NCBI GenBank assembly: GCA_938046585.1
Contig: CALIWR010000011.1
Location: 1-13,177 of the forward strand
Source: an uncultured Propionibacteriaceae bacterium
GTDB lineage: Bacteria; Actinomycetota; Actinomycetes; Propionibacteriales; Propionibacteriaceae
Length of the DNA: 13,177 bases
Direction of reading: 5' to 3'
Every line of letters starts with the position of its first letter. Position 1 is the stretch's first letter. A program made the translations under genes and the position numbers. The notes beneath the pieces were generated by a model. That model was not told where the DNA came from. It ran no database searches and worked only from the letters and a program-made list of their open reading frames with translations. Of the stretch, positions 6,003 through 13,133 are shown piece by piece.

Positions 6003-7827
6003 GGGTGCCTCCGTCGATCGCGCGGTCCAGCAGGGCGGAGAAAGACCGGTCGAGGGCCGCGACGTCGGCCGGTCGCATCGGATGGTGCCCGGTCAGCAGG
6101 GCCCGGGTGTACAGCGACTCGACCGCGATCGTGGCCAAGCCTGGGTCGTCCAGGGCTAGCAGCCGTTGTACGGTCGGATTGTCGTCGTTGAGCAGCAGCC
6201 GCGGCCGGTCCGAGCCACCGTCGTCCAAGGCGTGCAGGATCGCCGACCAGGTGTCGTCGGCGTCCGCGGCGACCTGGCGTCGCTGCCGGCGTTCCTGCGC
6301 GGTCGGGGAATGCAGGTAGACCGCCGGCAGCGAGGCGGGTGCGAAACCGCGCAGCTCCAGGTCTACATCGAGCCGGTCCAGGACCCCGCGTAGCTGGGCG
6401 AGGGCGGCGCCAACCTCGGTAAGCCTGGCTGCGGTGACCCCGCGGATGTGCTGGTCCAGGTCATCGGGGGAGATCTCGACTACCCGTACCCCGTCCAGCA
6501 CGCTGGGGGCCTGGAGGACCAGGTCCCGCTCGTACACGTAGCCGCCGTTGATGATCGCCATCCCCTGCGCAGCGCCGACCTGCGCGACTTGGCGGAAGTC
6601 GTCGAGGGTACGGGTGACGTAGATCACGTCGGTACTGCGGGCCAGTTCCGGCAAGGTGGTCTCGCCGGAGTTCGCCTCGAAGCGCAGCAGCGGCAGCACG
6701 ATCTGCAGCATCTGGGGGTCGGTCAGGGCCATCGCCTTCACCGCCACCGAGTGCAGCCGCAGGAAATCCTGCATCCGGTCCCGCTCCGAGGCGGCCATCC
6801 GGACCAGCCAGCGTCGGATCTGGTCGCCCAATTCCTGGCGGGTGTGTTCCAGGTCCTGGTCCTCGTACAGCGATTCCCGGCTGGCGGTCGGCCGCAGCGA
6901 GGAGGTGTTGACCACGAGCCGTACGAAGAAGGCCCACGGTGGCAACAGCCCCGGCATGTCCGCGCCGAGCAGCATCCCTTTCAGGTAGACCCGCGAGCCG
7001 GGCGGCCGGGCGGCCGGGTTCGGCTGGCCCAGGATCAGCGCCACCCCGGACAGGCCCGCGGCAGGTACCGAGACCGGCAGGGTCGCGAAGGGGGCCGTAC
7101 CCAGCTCGTCGGCGGCAAGGTTCAGCACCGCCTGCCGGCGGTCCTGCGGGTTCTCGATCAGCCAGGGCGGCGTCAGGGGGGCGATCGAGACAGTCCCGTG
7201 CGGGGTCTGTGATTCGACGTGCTCGGGCAGGAACCGCCCGTAGCGGCGGCCGAGGTCGGTGACGCTCGCGGCGAGCAGCCAGTGTTCGCTGCCGTGGCGG
7301 GGGGTGAGCGCGACGCAGGTCCCTGGGCCGGACGCCAGCCAGTCCGCCCGCGGATCGTCCGGGTCGAGGTTGACGGTGTCGGTGGTGTACGAGCCGTCGG
7401 AATGGGCGCGCCACCGTACCAGCGGCTGGTTGCCCTTGCGGGTGACGACTTCGATCTCGTCGGTGACCAGGAAGGTCGACAGCAGCCCGATCCCGAACTG
7501 GCCTAGCAGGTCGGAGCGGGTCTGGCTGAGGTCCCGCTTGGAGGAGCCCCCGATGGTCGCCAGGAAGGTGGCGACGTCGTCGGTGTCTAGCCCGATGCCG
7601 GAGTCGAGGCAGTGCATCCGGCCGTCGGGTGCGACATCGGCGCCGATCAGCCGGACCGCCGGGCGGGAGTCCAGCCCGTCGCGCAGGGCGACCGCGTCCA
7701 CCGCATTCTGCAGCAGTTCACGGACGTACACCTGGGGGCTGGAGTAGAGATGGTGGGAGAGCAGATCGACGATCCCGCGCAGGTCGACCTGGAATGTGTG
7801 CTGCGAAGCCGGTGGTAGATCGCTCAT
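5995..7827 (-). CDS. HSP90/HtpG-like GHKL ATPase (HSP90 family protein)
   Basis: This 610-aa protein has the HSP90 architecture without being a standard HtpG. The N-terminal ATPase shows YVRELLQNAVDA (34-45, Glu37 and Asn41), DSGIG (75-79) and LLGQFGIGLLSTF (107-119), matching the HtpG ATP-pocket motifs. The middle domain keeps YLKGMLLGADMPGLLPPW (281-298) and the segment NTSSLRPTASRESL (307-320), whose SRE arginine (Arg317) corresponds to the HSP90 catalytic arginine. The C-terminal part (about 500-610) is shorter and divergent, ending in GGTHG with no MEEVD-like tail. ATP-driven chaperone or conformational switch activity in the cytoplasm is inferred. The start at 7827 was chosen because it lies 7 nt after a -10 box and matches the HSP90 N-terminus; the frame extends to 7974 but adds only unlikely residues. 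The downstream TPR gene overlaps it by 8 bases. Confidence 0.9.
   Translation of the reverse strand: MSDLPPASQHTFQVDLRGIVDLLSHHLYSSPQVYVRELLQNAVDAVALRDGLDSRPAVRLIGADVAPDGRMHCLDSGIGLDTDDVATFLATIGGSSKRDLSQTRSDLLGQFGIGLLSTFLVTDEIEVVTRKGNQPLVRWRAHSDGSYTTDTVNLDPDDPRADWLASGPGTCVALTPRHGSEHWLLAASVTDLGRRYGRFLPEHVESQTPHGTVSIAPLTPPWLIENPQDRRQAVLNLAADELGTAPFATLPVSVPAAGLSGVALILGQPNPAARPPGSRVYLKGMLLGADMPGLLPPWAFFVRLVVNTSSLRPTASRESLYEDQDLEHTRQELGDQIRRWLVRMAASERDRMQDFLRLHSVAVKAMALTDPQMLQIVLPLLRFEANSGETTLPELARSTDVIYVTRTLDDFRQVAQVGAAQGMAIINGGYVYERDLVLQAPSVLDGVRVVEISPDDLDQHIRGVTAARLTEVGAALAQLRGVLDRLDVDLELRGFAPASLPAVYLHSPTAQERRQRRQVAADADDTWSAILHALDDGGSDRPRLLLNDDNPTVQRLLALDDPGLATIAVESLYTRALLTGHHPMRPADVAALDRSFSALLDRAIDGGTHG
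6008..6012 (-). promoter_or_regulatory. Ribosome binding site of the TPR gene
   Basis: On the minus strand GGAGG lies 5 nt before the ATG at 6002-6000, inside the last codons of the HSP90-like gene. It fixes the start of the TPR gene and the 8-base overlap. Confidence 0.75.
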
Positions 7828-7834
7828 CCGAGCC

Positions 7835-7840
7835 AGCTTA
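7835..7840 (-). promoter_or_regulatory. Candidate -10 box for a leaderless HSP90-like transcript
   Basis: On the minus strand TAAGCT lies 7 nt before the ATG at 7827 and no Shine-Dalgarno sequence intervenes. A perfect 10-bp palindrome, GCACCGGTGC, at 7846-7855 sits where the spacer between -10 and -35 would be and could be an operator. No CIRCE or HAIR heat-shock operator is visible. Confidence 0.5.
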
Positions 7841-8130
7841 AGGCTGCACCGGTGCCGGGTACGACGAGGAAGGCTCGGCTGGACCGGGGATGGGCCCAGG
7901 GACGAACCCCTGATCTTCGTCAGGCTACCTCTCCTCTGACATGCTTCTGAGCATCCCTGGGGTTTACCTGACATTCGTCATGATTGCCGGGGTGCTGATG
8001 AGAGATTCCTCACGAAGATCCCCCCGTCAGCCGGTCAATCCTAGGGTTGCTGGTCATCGCCATGACGTGAAGACCCGAGCTCCCGGCCGGGATCATCGGA
8101 ACCGATCGCCTGTCAACGGTATCGGCCAGC

Positions 8131-8136
8131 AGGAGG
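8131..8136 (+). promoter_or_regulatory. Strong ribosome binding site of the adhesin gene
   Basis: AGGAGG lies 7 nt before the GTG at 8144. It decides that GTG as the start, placing a short basic segment directly before the signal-peptide hydrophobic core. Confidence 0.85.
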
Positions 8137-8143
8137 AATTGAC

Positions 8144-10918
8144 GTGGATAGAAGCTGCGCTGTTGACGACAAAAGGTCCAGGTTGAGTCTGCTGCTGGGC
8201 TTCCTGCTGGCGCTCGGGCTGGTGGTGTCTCCGCTCGCGGCTCCCAGGGCCCAGGCCGCGCAGATCCCGGTCACCGATCTAGCGGTCGCGGTCGACCGCC
8301 ACGAGGTGACCGCGGGCTGGAACGAGCCGGTCGCCACCACGCTGAACTTCTGCACCCCCGGCTCGGCGAGCGCGGGAGACACGTTCACCGTAAAACTGCC
8401 CCAGGCCCTGGGGAACTGGCCGGCGTCATTCCAGGTGCTGAACCCCGACGGTGTGGTGATGTACGAGGTGAGCATCGGCGGGGACCCGGCGGTGGCGACC
8501 TTCACATTCACCGCCGCCGGCAACACGGCAGCAAACCGGTGCTCGATCGCGAAGTTCGGCGGTACCGCGACTAAGCCCGCTGGCGCATACCCGCTGACGT
8601 ACGTGGTCAACGACACCCAGGAACTCAGCGCCGGCGAGCTCACGGTACGGCCCCCCGCATACCCGCTGCCCAGCGGTGAATACAAGAACGCCTGGTTCAC
8701 CACCACATCAGACGAATGCCGTACCGATCCGGTGGGATGCCTGAGCTGGCGGCTGGTCAGCCGGGTAGGACCCGGCGCTACGGTGGTCGCCGATGAGCCG
8801 GCCGGCACGAACTGGACCTGGGCCTGCGACCGGATGGGCACCACCTATCTGGATCTCGAAGTCGTGACCTACGAGAACGGGCAGCGCCGGTGGGTCAGCG
8901 GTCGTACCGACCCGAACGTTGCGCGGCTGGTGACAAACTATTCCTGCACCCACAACCAGGTCCACATCGAGGTGAACACGGCCTCGCTGCAGGCCAACCA
9001 GTCGCTGGAGTTGGCGCTGCTGGGCACCGCCAACGCCCCGGGCGAGCAGGGCGGGGTCACCTATCTCAACACGGCCACCATGAACGTCAATGGTGAAGGC
9101 CCCCGCACGTACCCGGTTCGGCTGGAATCCAAGTGGGTCGGCGGGGTCAGCGCCGGTGATCACGTGTCGATCACCAAGAGCGACGCGGCTGGGAACGCTG
9201 GCGATACGGAGGCGACCGCGGTCCCGCTGCCGTCGGGCGGAACCGAGCTACGCCTGGTAGTGAGGAATACCGGGGAGAACCCGCTGACCGACATCGAGGT
9301 AACCGATGCCCTGGTGTCGGGCACCGGGCGGGTCACAGGGCTGGCGTGCGACTTCTCCGCGCACGGCGGTCCGAGCGCCGCCACCACCTGGGCCGGGCCG
9401 CTGCCTTCCGGCAAGCACATCACCTGCCGCGCCACCTTGTCCGACGTTGTCGGGTCGCACCAGGACCGGGCCACCGTGACCGCCCGCGGCAGCGCCCCGA
9501 TCAGCCAGACGAATGACTTCTGGGCCAGCGCAACGGTCAACCTGACCCTGGCTAAGAAGGTCGTCTCGACCGGCCCGTACGCGGCCGGGTCGACGGTGGT
9601 CTTTGAGCTGACGCCCAGCAACACCGGCACCATCGCGGCGAAAGGTGGCTGGTCGGTGACCGAGGTACTGCCGGCCGGGTTGAGCCTGGTCTCGATGAGC
9701 GGTCCCGGCTACACCTGCGCCGGGGACACCTGCACCCGCGCCACACCGCTCGCCGCGGGCGCCTCGGCGGACCCGGTCCGGGTCGAGGCGCGGGTGGACG
9801 CTGGTACGGTCGGCACCCCCCGCAACGTGGCCTACGTCTCCCCGGCGGCCAACGAGATCGCCGAGACCAACCCGCTGGTGGTCCCGGGCCGCGACACCGA
9901 CACGGATGCCACCGCGACCGACAACGACGCCAGCGTCCAGGTCGAAGTGCGGCCGCTGGTCTCGGTGGGTGACCGGGTCTGGCGTGACGACAACCGCAAC
10001 GGCCTGCAGGATGTGGGCGAGCCGGGGCTGGAGGGCGTCGAAGTGCGGCTTACCAACGGCGGCACCACCCGGACCGCCCGTACCAACGCCGACGGCTACT
10101 ACTGGTTTGACTCGCTGATCGCGGGCACGGACGGCAGGCTCAACTTCACCCTCACCGAGGGCCACGGCTGGACTATCGCCGACGTCGACGGTGCCTCCTC
10201 GGACGACATCGACTCGGATGTCAACGCGGCCGGTGAGATCGCCTTCACCGCCCCGGCCGCCGGCTCTAACCGGACCGGAGCCGCGCTCACGGACCAGCCG
10301 AACCTGGACGCGGGCATGGTGCGGGTCAACCTGCGCCTCGCGGCGCACATCGCCACTACCGGTACCGTGACCAGCGGCTCGACCGTGGTCTTCACCCTGA
10401 CCCCGCACAACGACGGGCCGTCCACCGCCCTCGCCGGATGGTCGGTGACCGAAGTACTGCCGGCCGGGCTGAGCCTGGTCTCGATGAGCGGGCCCGGCTA
10501 TACCTGCGCCGCGGCGACCTGTACGGCTGCCGCGACCCTGCCCGGGAATACCGACGGGCCGGTCCTCACCGTGATAGCCACGGTCGATGCCGGTTTCACC
10601 GGTGAACTGCGGAACGTGGCGTACATCCGCCCGGCGGCCAACGAGGTCGTCGAGTCCAACCCGCTGCACATCCCAGACGGGTCGACCGATCCAGACGCCA
10701 CGGCCAGCGACAACGACGCCGGGGTGCAGCTGCGAGTCGAGGCCCGTGGTCAGGCGCCAGCCCCGGAGATCCGACCCAGCGCCCCGGCACCCAAGCCGCG
10801 GCCCAACCTGGCCGACACCGGATCCCCGATCGCCGGATGGCAGGTGGGCTTGGCTGTCGTGACGCTGCTGGCGGGCGCCACCCTGGTGACCGCCCGGCTC
10901 CGGGCGTACCGCAACTAA
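8144..10918 (+). CDS. Secreted cell-wall-anchored adhesin-like protein with SdrD-B-like and DUF11 domains
   Basis: This 924-aa surface protein starts with a signal peptide (hydrophobic core 14-33, probable cleavage near 37-39 after APRAQAA). Residues about 41-170 look like a bacterial Ig-like adhesin domain, followed by further beta-rich sequence to about 460. A DUF11-type domain (about 465-600), an SdrD-B-like domain (about 605-725, with GDRVWRDDNRNGLQD and GEPGLEGVEV) and a second DUF11-type domain (about 727-865) follow. A Pro-rich spacer (868-888) leads to LADTG (889-893), a membrane helix (897-916) and an Arg-containing tail. LAxTG signals are known substrates of class E sortases in actinomycetes. 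Each DUF11-type domain has a close Cys pair (525/530 and 788/793), possibly a disulfide. The ligand is unknown. The gene is monocistronic: it is flanked by an intergenic region with its own strong RBS and by a terminator. Confidence 0.9.
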   Translation: MDRSCAVDDKRSRLSLLLGFLLALGLVVSPLAAPRAQAAQIPVTDLAVAVDRHEVTAGWNEPVATTLNFCTPGSASAGDTFTVKLPQALGNWPASFQVLNPDGVVMYEVSIGGDPAVATFTFTAAGNTAANRCSIAKFGGTATKPAGAYPLTYVVNDTQELSAGELTVRPPAYPLPSGEYKNAWFTTTSDECRTDPVGCLSWRLVSRVGPGATVVADEPAGTNWTWACDRMGTTYLDLEVVTYENGQRRWVSGRTDPNVARLVTNYSCTHNQVHIEVNTASLQANQSLELALLGTANAPGEQGGVTYLNTATMNVNGEGPRTYPVRLESKWVGGVSAGDHVSITKSDAAGNAGDTEATAVPLPSGGTELRLVVRNTGENPLTDIEVTDALVSGTGRVTGLACDFSAHGGPSAATTWAGPLPSGKHITCRATLSDVVGSHQDRATVTARGSAPISQTNDFWASATVNLTLAKKVVSTGPYAAGSTVVFELTPSNTGTIAAKGGWSVTEVLPAGLSLVSMSGPGYTCAGDTCTRATPLAAGASADPVRVEARVDAGTVGTPRNVAYVSPAANEIAETNPLVVPGRDTDTDATATDNDASVQVEVRPLVSVGDRVWRDDNRNGLQDVGEPGLEGVEVRLTNGGTTRTARTNADGYYWFDSLIAGTDGRLNFTLTEGHGWTIADVDGASSDDIDSDVNAAGEIAFTAPAAGSNRTGAALTDQPNLDAGMVRVNLRLAAHIATTGTVTSGSTVVFTLTPHNDGPSTALAGWSVTEVLPAGLSLVSMSGPGYTCAAATCTAAATLPGNTDGPVLTVIATVDAGFTGELRNVAYIRPAANEVVESNPLHIPDGSTDPDATASDNDAGVQLRVEARGQAPAPEIRPSAPAPKPRPNLADTGSPIAGWQVGLAVVTLLAGATLVTARLRAYRN
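9647..9721 (+). repeat. Internal adhesin repeat, copy 1
   Basis: This 75-bp block encodes residues 502-526 (GWSVTEVLPAGLSLVS and following) in the first DUF11-type domain. It encodes exactly the same 25 residues as the block at 10436-10510. Confidence 0.85.
10436..10510 (+). repeat. Internal adhesin repeat, copy 2
   Basis: This block encodes residues 765-789 in the second DUF11-type domain. It is 70 of 75 bases identical to copy 1, and all five differences are synonymous. Confidence 0.85.
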
Positions 10919-10930
10919 ACCAGCACCCAT

Positions 10931-10966
10931 ACTGCGCCGGCCCTCCCGAGTGGGGGCCGGCGCAGT
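10931..10966 (+). terminator. Strong hairpin terminator after the adhesin gene
   Basis: A perfect 13-bp GC-rich stem (10931-10943 with 10954-10966) with a 10-nt loop begins 12 nt after the stop codon. There is no U-run, which is common for actinobacterial terminators. It separates the adhesin from the NfeD/flotillin operon. Confidence 0.8.
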
Positions 10967-10994
10967 GGCATCTACAGGCGGCCCAGCCCCCCGA

Positions 10995-11000
10995 TAGACT
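10995..11000 (+). promoter_or_regulatory. Candidate promoter of the NfeD-flotillin operon
   Basis: TAGACT (TAnnnT -10 pattern) lies 24 nt before the ATG. TCTACA at 10971-10976, 18 nt upstream of it, matches 4 of 6 bases of TTGACA and may be the -35. Unlike three other genes here, this transcript would have a short leader containing a Shine-Dalgarno sequence (GGGGAGGA, 11011-11018). Confidence 0.45.
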
Positions 11001-11024
11001 GCAACTCAACGGGGAGGAATTCAG

Positions 11025-11522
11025 ATGACCATCTTTTTGATCATCGGCGGTGTCGGCGTAGCGCTGTTGTTGCTCTCCTTGTTGTTGGGGGAACTCTTTG
11101 ACGGGCTACTGGATGGTCTCGGCGGCGGGGACTGGTTCTCAGGCTCGTCGCTGGCGGCCTTCATCGGGGCCCTCGGTTTCGGCGGCGCCATCTTGTACGA
11201 GCTCACCGACAGCTTCACCCTGGCCGCCCTCGGCGGCTGCCTGCTGGGTCTGGTAGTCGGTGGGCTGATCGGGTACGCGGTGATGCGGCTGCGTCGCTCC
11301 CAGGACGGGGCCGCGCCGACTTCGCAGGGACTGCGGGACCGGGTCGGGGTGGTGATCTGTGACATCCCCGCCGAGGGAATGGGCGAGATCCGGGTGCTGC
11401 AGGCCGGGCACATGACGAAGCTGTATGCGCGAGCCCCAGAGCCGTTGCCGGCGGGAACCCAGGTCACCATCACAGACGTCCTTTCAGCGACGTCGGTGAA
11501 GGTCATCCCGACGTACCAGTAG
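11025..11522 (+). CDS. NfeD-like membrane protein (flotillin partner)
   Basis: This 165-aa protein has three predicted membrane helices (about 3-22, 42-60 and 65-87) and a C-terminal soluble domain (about 100-163). That domain has the beta-rich, Gly/Pro-containing pattern of the NfeD OB-fold (GLRDRVGVVICDIPAEGMGE, then LPAGTQVTITDVLSATSVKV). Short NfeD proteins of this kind, such as Bacillus subtilis YuaF, are encoded next to flotillins and act with them in membrane microdomains. The large ClpP-like protease domain of long NfeD proteins is absent. The start is fixed by a good RBS 6 nt upstream. The flotillin gene begins 31 bp after the stop, so the two form one operon. A perfect palindrome CCATGCATGG (11529-11538) lies in that gap, with no obvious function. 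Confidence 0.85.
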   Translation: MTIFLIIGGVGVALLLLSLLLGELFDGLLDGLGGGDWFSGSSLAAFIGALGFGGAILYELTDSFTLAALGGCLLGLVVGGLIGYAVMRLRRSQDGAAPTSQGLRDRVGVVICDIPAEGMGEIRVLQAGHMTKLYARAPEPLPAGTQVTITDVLSATSVKVIPTYQ

Positions 11523-11553
11523 AACCAACCATGCATGGATCAAGGAGTCAGCT

Positions 11554-13059
11554 GTGCTTGCGTCATTACCTACCATCGTGATCTCCGTGATCGGGATCAT
11601 CATCCTGCTAGTGCTCGGGGGGCTGATCGTCGTCTCGCGATGGCGAGTCGCCGGACCTAACGAGGCATTTATCATCACCGGTTCGAAAGGCAAGGAGATC
11701 CGCACCGAGCAGGGCGGGATCAGCCAGGACCTGTCGGGCCAGAAAGTCGTGATGGGCGGCAAGGTCTTCCTCGTGCCATTCATCCAGCGGCTGCACATCA
11801 TGGACCTCTCCAGCCGTCGGATCCCGGTCCAAATCCGGGGTGCGGTCTCAGGCCAGGGCGTGAAACTCAACCTCGACGGTGTCGCGATCGTCAAGGTCGG
11901 CGGTAACGAGGACCAGATCCGCGCCGCGGCGCAGCGTTTCCTGACCCAGCAGGAGGAGATCGAGCCCTTCACCCAGGAGGTGCTGGCCGGTGCGCTGCGC
12001 TCGATTGTCGGCTCAATGTCAGTGGAGCAGATCATCCGGGACCGGGCCGCCTTCGCGCAGCGGGTCGCCGAGGAATCCGAGGCCTCGCTGACCGGCCAGG
12101 GTCTGAACCTGGACACCTTCCAGATCCAAGACATCACCGACGACGGCTCGTACCTGTCGGACCTGGGCCGTCCCGAATCGGCCCGGGTCCAGCAGCTCGC
12201 CGCGGTCGCCGAGGCTGCCTCCCGGCAGGCCTCGGAACAGGCCCGCCTGGCCGCTGAGCAGCAGGTCTCGATCGCACATCGGGAGCTGATGCTGAAGCAG
12301 GCCGAGATCAAGGCCGAGACGGATGCCGCGATGGCCCAGGCCGCCGCCTCCGGTCCGCTGGCCCAGGCCGACCGAGATCAGGCCATCCTGGCCGAGCAAG
12401 AGAAAGTCGCCGTACGGCAGGCCGCGCTGAAGGACCGCCAGCTCGACACCGAGGTCCGCAAACCGGCCGACGCCGAACGGTACCGGGTCGAGACGGAGGC
12501 CGCGGCCGCTCGCCAGAAGGCGATCCTGACCGCCGAGGCAAACAAGGCCGCCTCGATCGCCCAGGCCGAGGCCGAGGCCGAGACCGCCCGGCTCACCGGT
12601 GAGGGCGACAAGTCCCGCCGGGCTGCGCTGGCAGAGGCCGTCGCGATCGAAGGCGCCAAGGCCGGTGAGGCCGAGAAGGCCCGCCGGATCGCCGAGGCCG
12701 AGGCGGTCCGGGCCGAAGGCGAGGCTCAGGCAGCCGCGATCCTGGCCAAGGGTGAGGCCGAAGCCGAGGCCATGCAGAAGAAGGCCGACGCGTACTCCCG
12801 GTACAACAACGCCGCCGTGCTGGAGATGCTGATCGGGGTCCTGCCGCAGATGGCTCGCGAGGTGGCCACCCCGATGTCGAATATCGACAAGCTCACGGTG
12901 ATCTCGGCCGACGGTGCCAACGAACTGCCCAAGCAGGTCGGGACCAACGTAGTCCAGGTCCTGGAGATGCTGAAGAACACCACCGGGGTAGACCTGCAGG
13001 CGCTGGCCCAGCGGTACACCACGGTCGACCAACCAGACTCGATCACTGCTCAAAACTGA
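11554..13059 (+). CDS. Flotillin family protein (SPFH/PHB domain, FloT/YqiK-like)
   Basis: This 501-aa scaffold protein is expected to anchor in the cytoplasmic membrane and organise lipid/protein microdomains. An N-terminal hydrophobic helix (about 5-28) is followed by an SPFH domain (about 30-200, with VAGPNEAFIITG and later VEQIIRDRAAFAQRV). A long Ala/Glu-rich coiled coil (about 205-412) contains the flotillin-typical VRKPADAERYRVE segment (301-313) and repeated EAEA units. The C-terminal region (413-501) corresponds to the flotillin oligomerisation end. Its length is close to that of B. subtilis FloT. The GTG start follows AAGGAG (11542-11547) by 6 nt. The gene directly follows the NfeD-like gene, an arrangement known from yuaF-floT, which supports both calls. 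Confidence 0.93.
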   Translation: MLASLPTIVISVIGIIILLVLGGLIVVSRWRVAGPNEAFIITGSKGKEIRTEQGGISQDLSGQKVVMGGKVFLVPFIQRLHIMDLSSRRIPVQIRGAVSGQGVKLNLDGVAIVKVGGNEDQIRAAAQRFLTQQEEIEPFTQEVLAGALRSIVGSMSVEQIIRDRAAFAQRVAEESEASLTGQGLNLDTFQIQDITDDGSYLSDLGRPESARVQQLAAVAEAASRQASEQARLAAEQQVSIAHRELMLKQAEIKAETDAAMAQAAASGPLAQADRDQAILAEQEKVAVRQAALKDRQLDTEVRKPADAERYRVETEAAAARQKAILTAEANKAASIAQAEAEAETARLTGEGDKSRRAALAEAVAIEGAKAGEAEKARRIAEAEAVRAEGEAQAAAILAKGEAEAEAMQKKADAYSRYNNAAVLEMLIGVLPQMAREVATPMSNIDKLTVISADGANELPKQVGTNVVQVLEMLKNTTGVDLQALAQRYTTVDQPDSITAQN

Positions 13060-13070
13060 TCCCACCAGAG

Positions 13071-13100
13071 CATCGGGCGGGCCGTACGGCCCGCCCGATG
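13071..13100 (+). terminator. Perfect 30-bp palindrome, terminator of the NfeD-flotillin operon
   Basis: Starting 11 nt after the flotillin stop, a 13-bp perfect stem (CATCGGGCGGGCC and its complement) encloses GTAC, itself self-complementary. TCTGTGCTTC follows, a weak T-rich tail. Its symmetry would let it act in both directions. Confidence 0.85.
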
Positions 13101-13113
13101 TCTGTGCTTCATT

Positions 13114-13133
13114 GCCCTCGCGTCCGCGAGGGC
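13114..13133. other. Second hairpin downstream of the terminator
   Basis: GCCCTCGCG and its reverse complement are separated by only TC; in RNA the loop would open to 4-6 nt, leaving a stem of 7-8 bp. It may be a backup terminator or belong to the next transcription unit. The remaining bases to 13177 show no gene. Confidence 0.5.

Larger units (their letters stand above)
7828..8143. promoter_or_regulatory. Divergent intergenic region between HSP90-like gene and adhesin
   Basis: This 316-bp region has no convincing gene and holds several small symmetric elements. A 16-bp motif occurs twice (7909-7924 and 7967-7982, 13 of 16 identical, CCTGAnnTTCGTCA), and the first copy is itself an inverted repeat (CCTGA/TCAGG). 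GATCTTCGT at 7912-7920 is the reverse complement of ACGAAGATC at 8012-8020. Short stem-loops lie at 7941-7954 (ATGCT/AGCAT) and 8053-8066 (GTCAT/ATGAC). TAGGGT at 8042-8047 could be a -10 box for the adhesin with a leader of about 90 nt, but no matching -35 is seen. Confidence 0.5.

Noticed and set aside
7828..7974. N-terminal extension of the HSP90-like protein by 49 residues
   Set aside because: The extension is Arg/Ser/Pro-rich with no match to HSP90 N-termini, and a -10 box sits directly before the ATG at 7827.
7828..8143. CIRCE or HAIR heat-shock operator for the HSP90-like gene
   Set aside because: Neither the TTAGCACTC/GAGTGCTAA nor the CTTGAGT/ACTCAAG inverted repeat is visible.
7941..8186. 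Small 81-codon open frame with a hydrophobic start in the divergent region
   Set aside because: It has no Shine-Dalgarno sequence, runs into the adhesin start in another frame, and its later residues look random and Arg/Pro-rich.
9248..10930. Long open frame (560 codons) on the minus strand opposite the adhesin
   Set aside because: It is Gly/Arg/Val-rich with no recognisable domain and mirrors the codon bias of the well-supported adhesin gene; high-GC genes often leave such antisense frames open.
12019..13065. Minus-strand open frame of 348 codons opposite flotillin
   Set aside because: Gly/Leu-rich low-complexity translation caused by the repeated Glu/Ala codons of the flotillin coiled coil.
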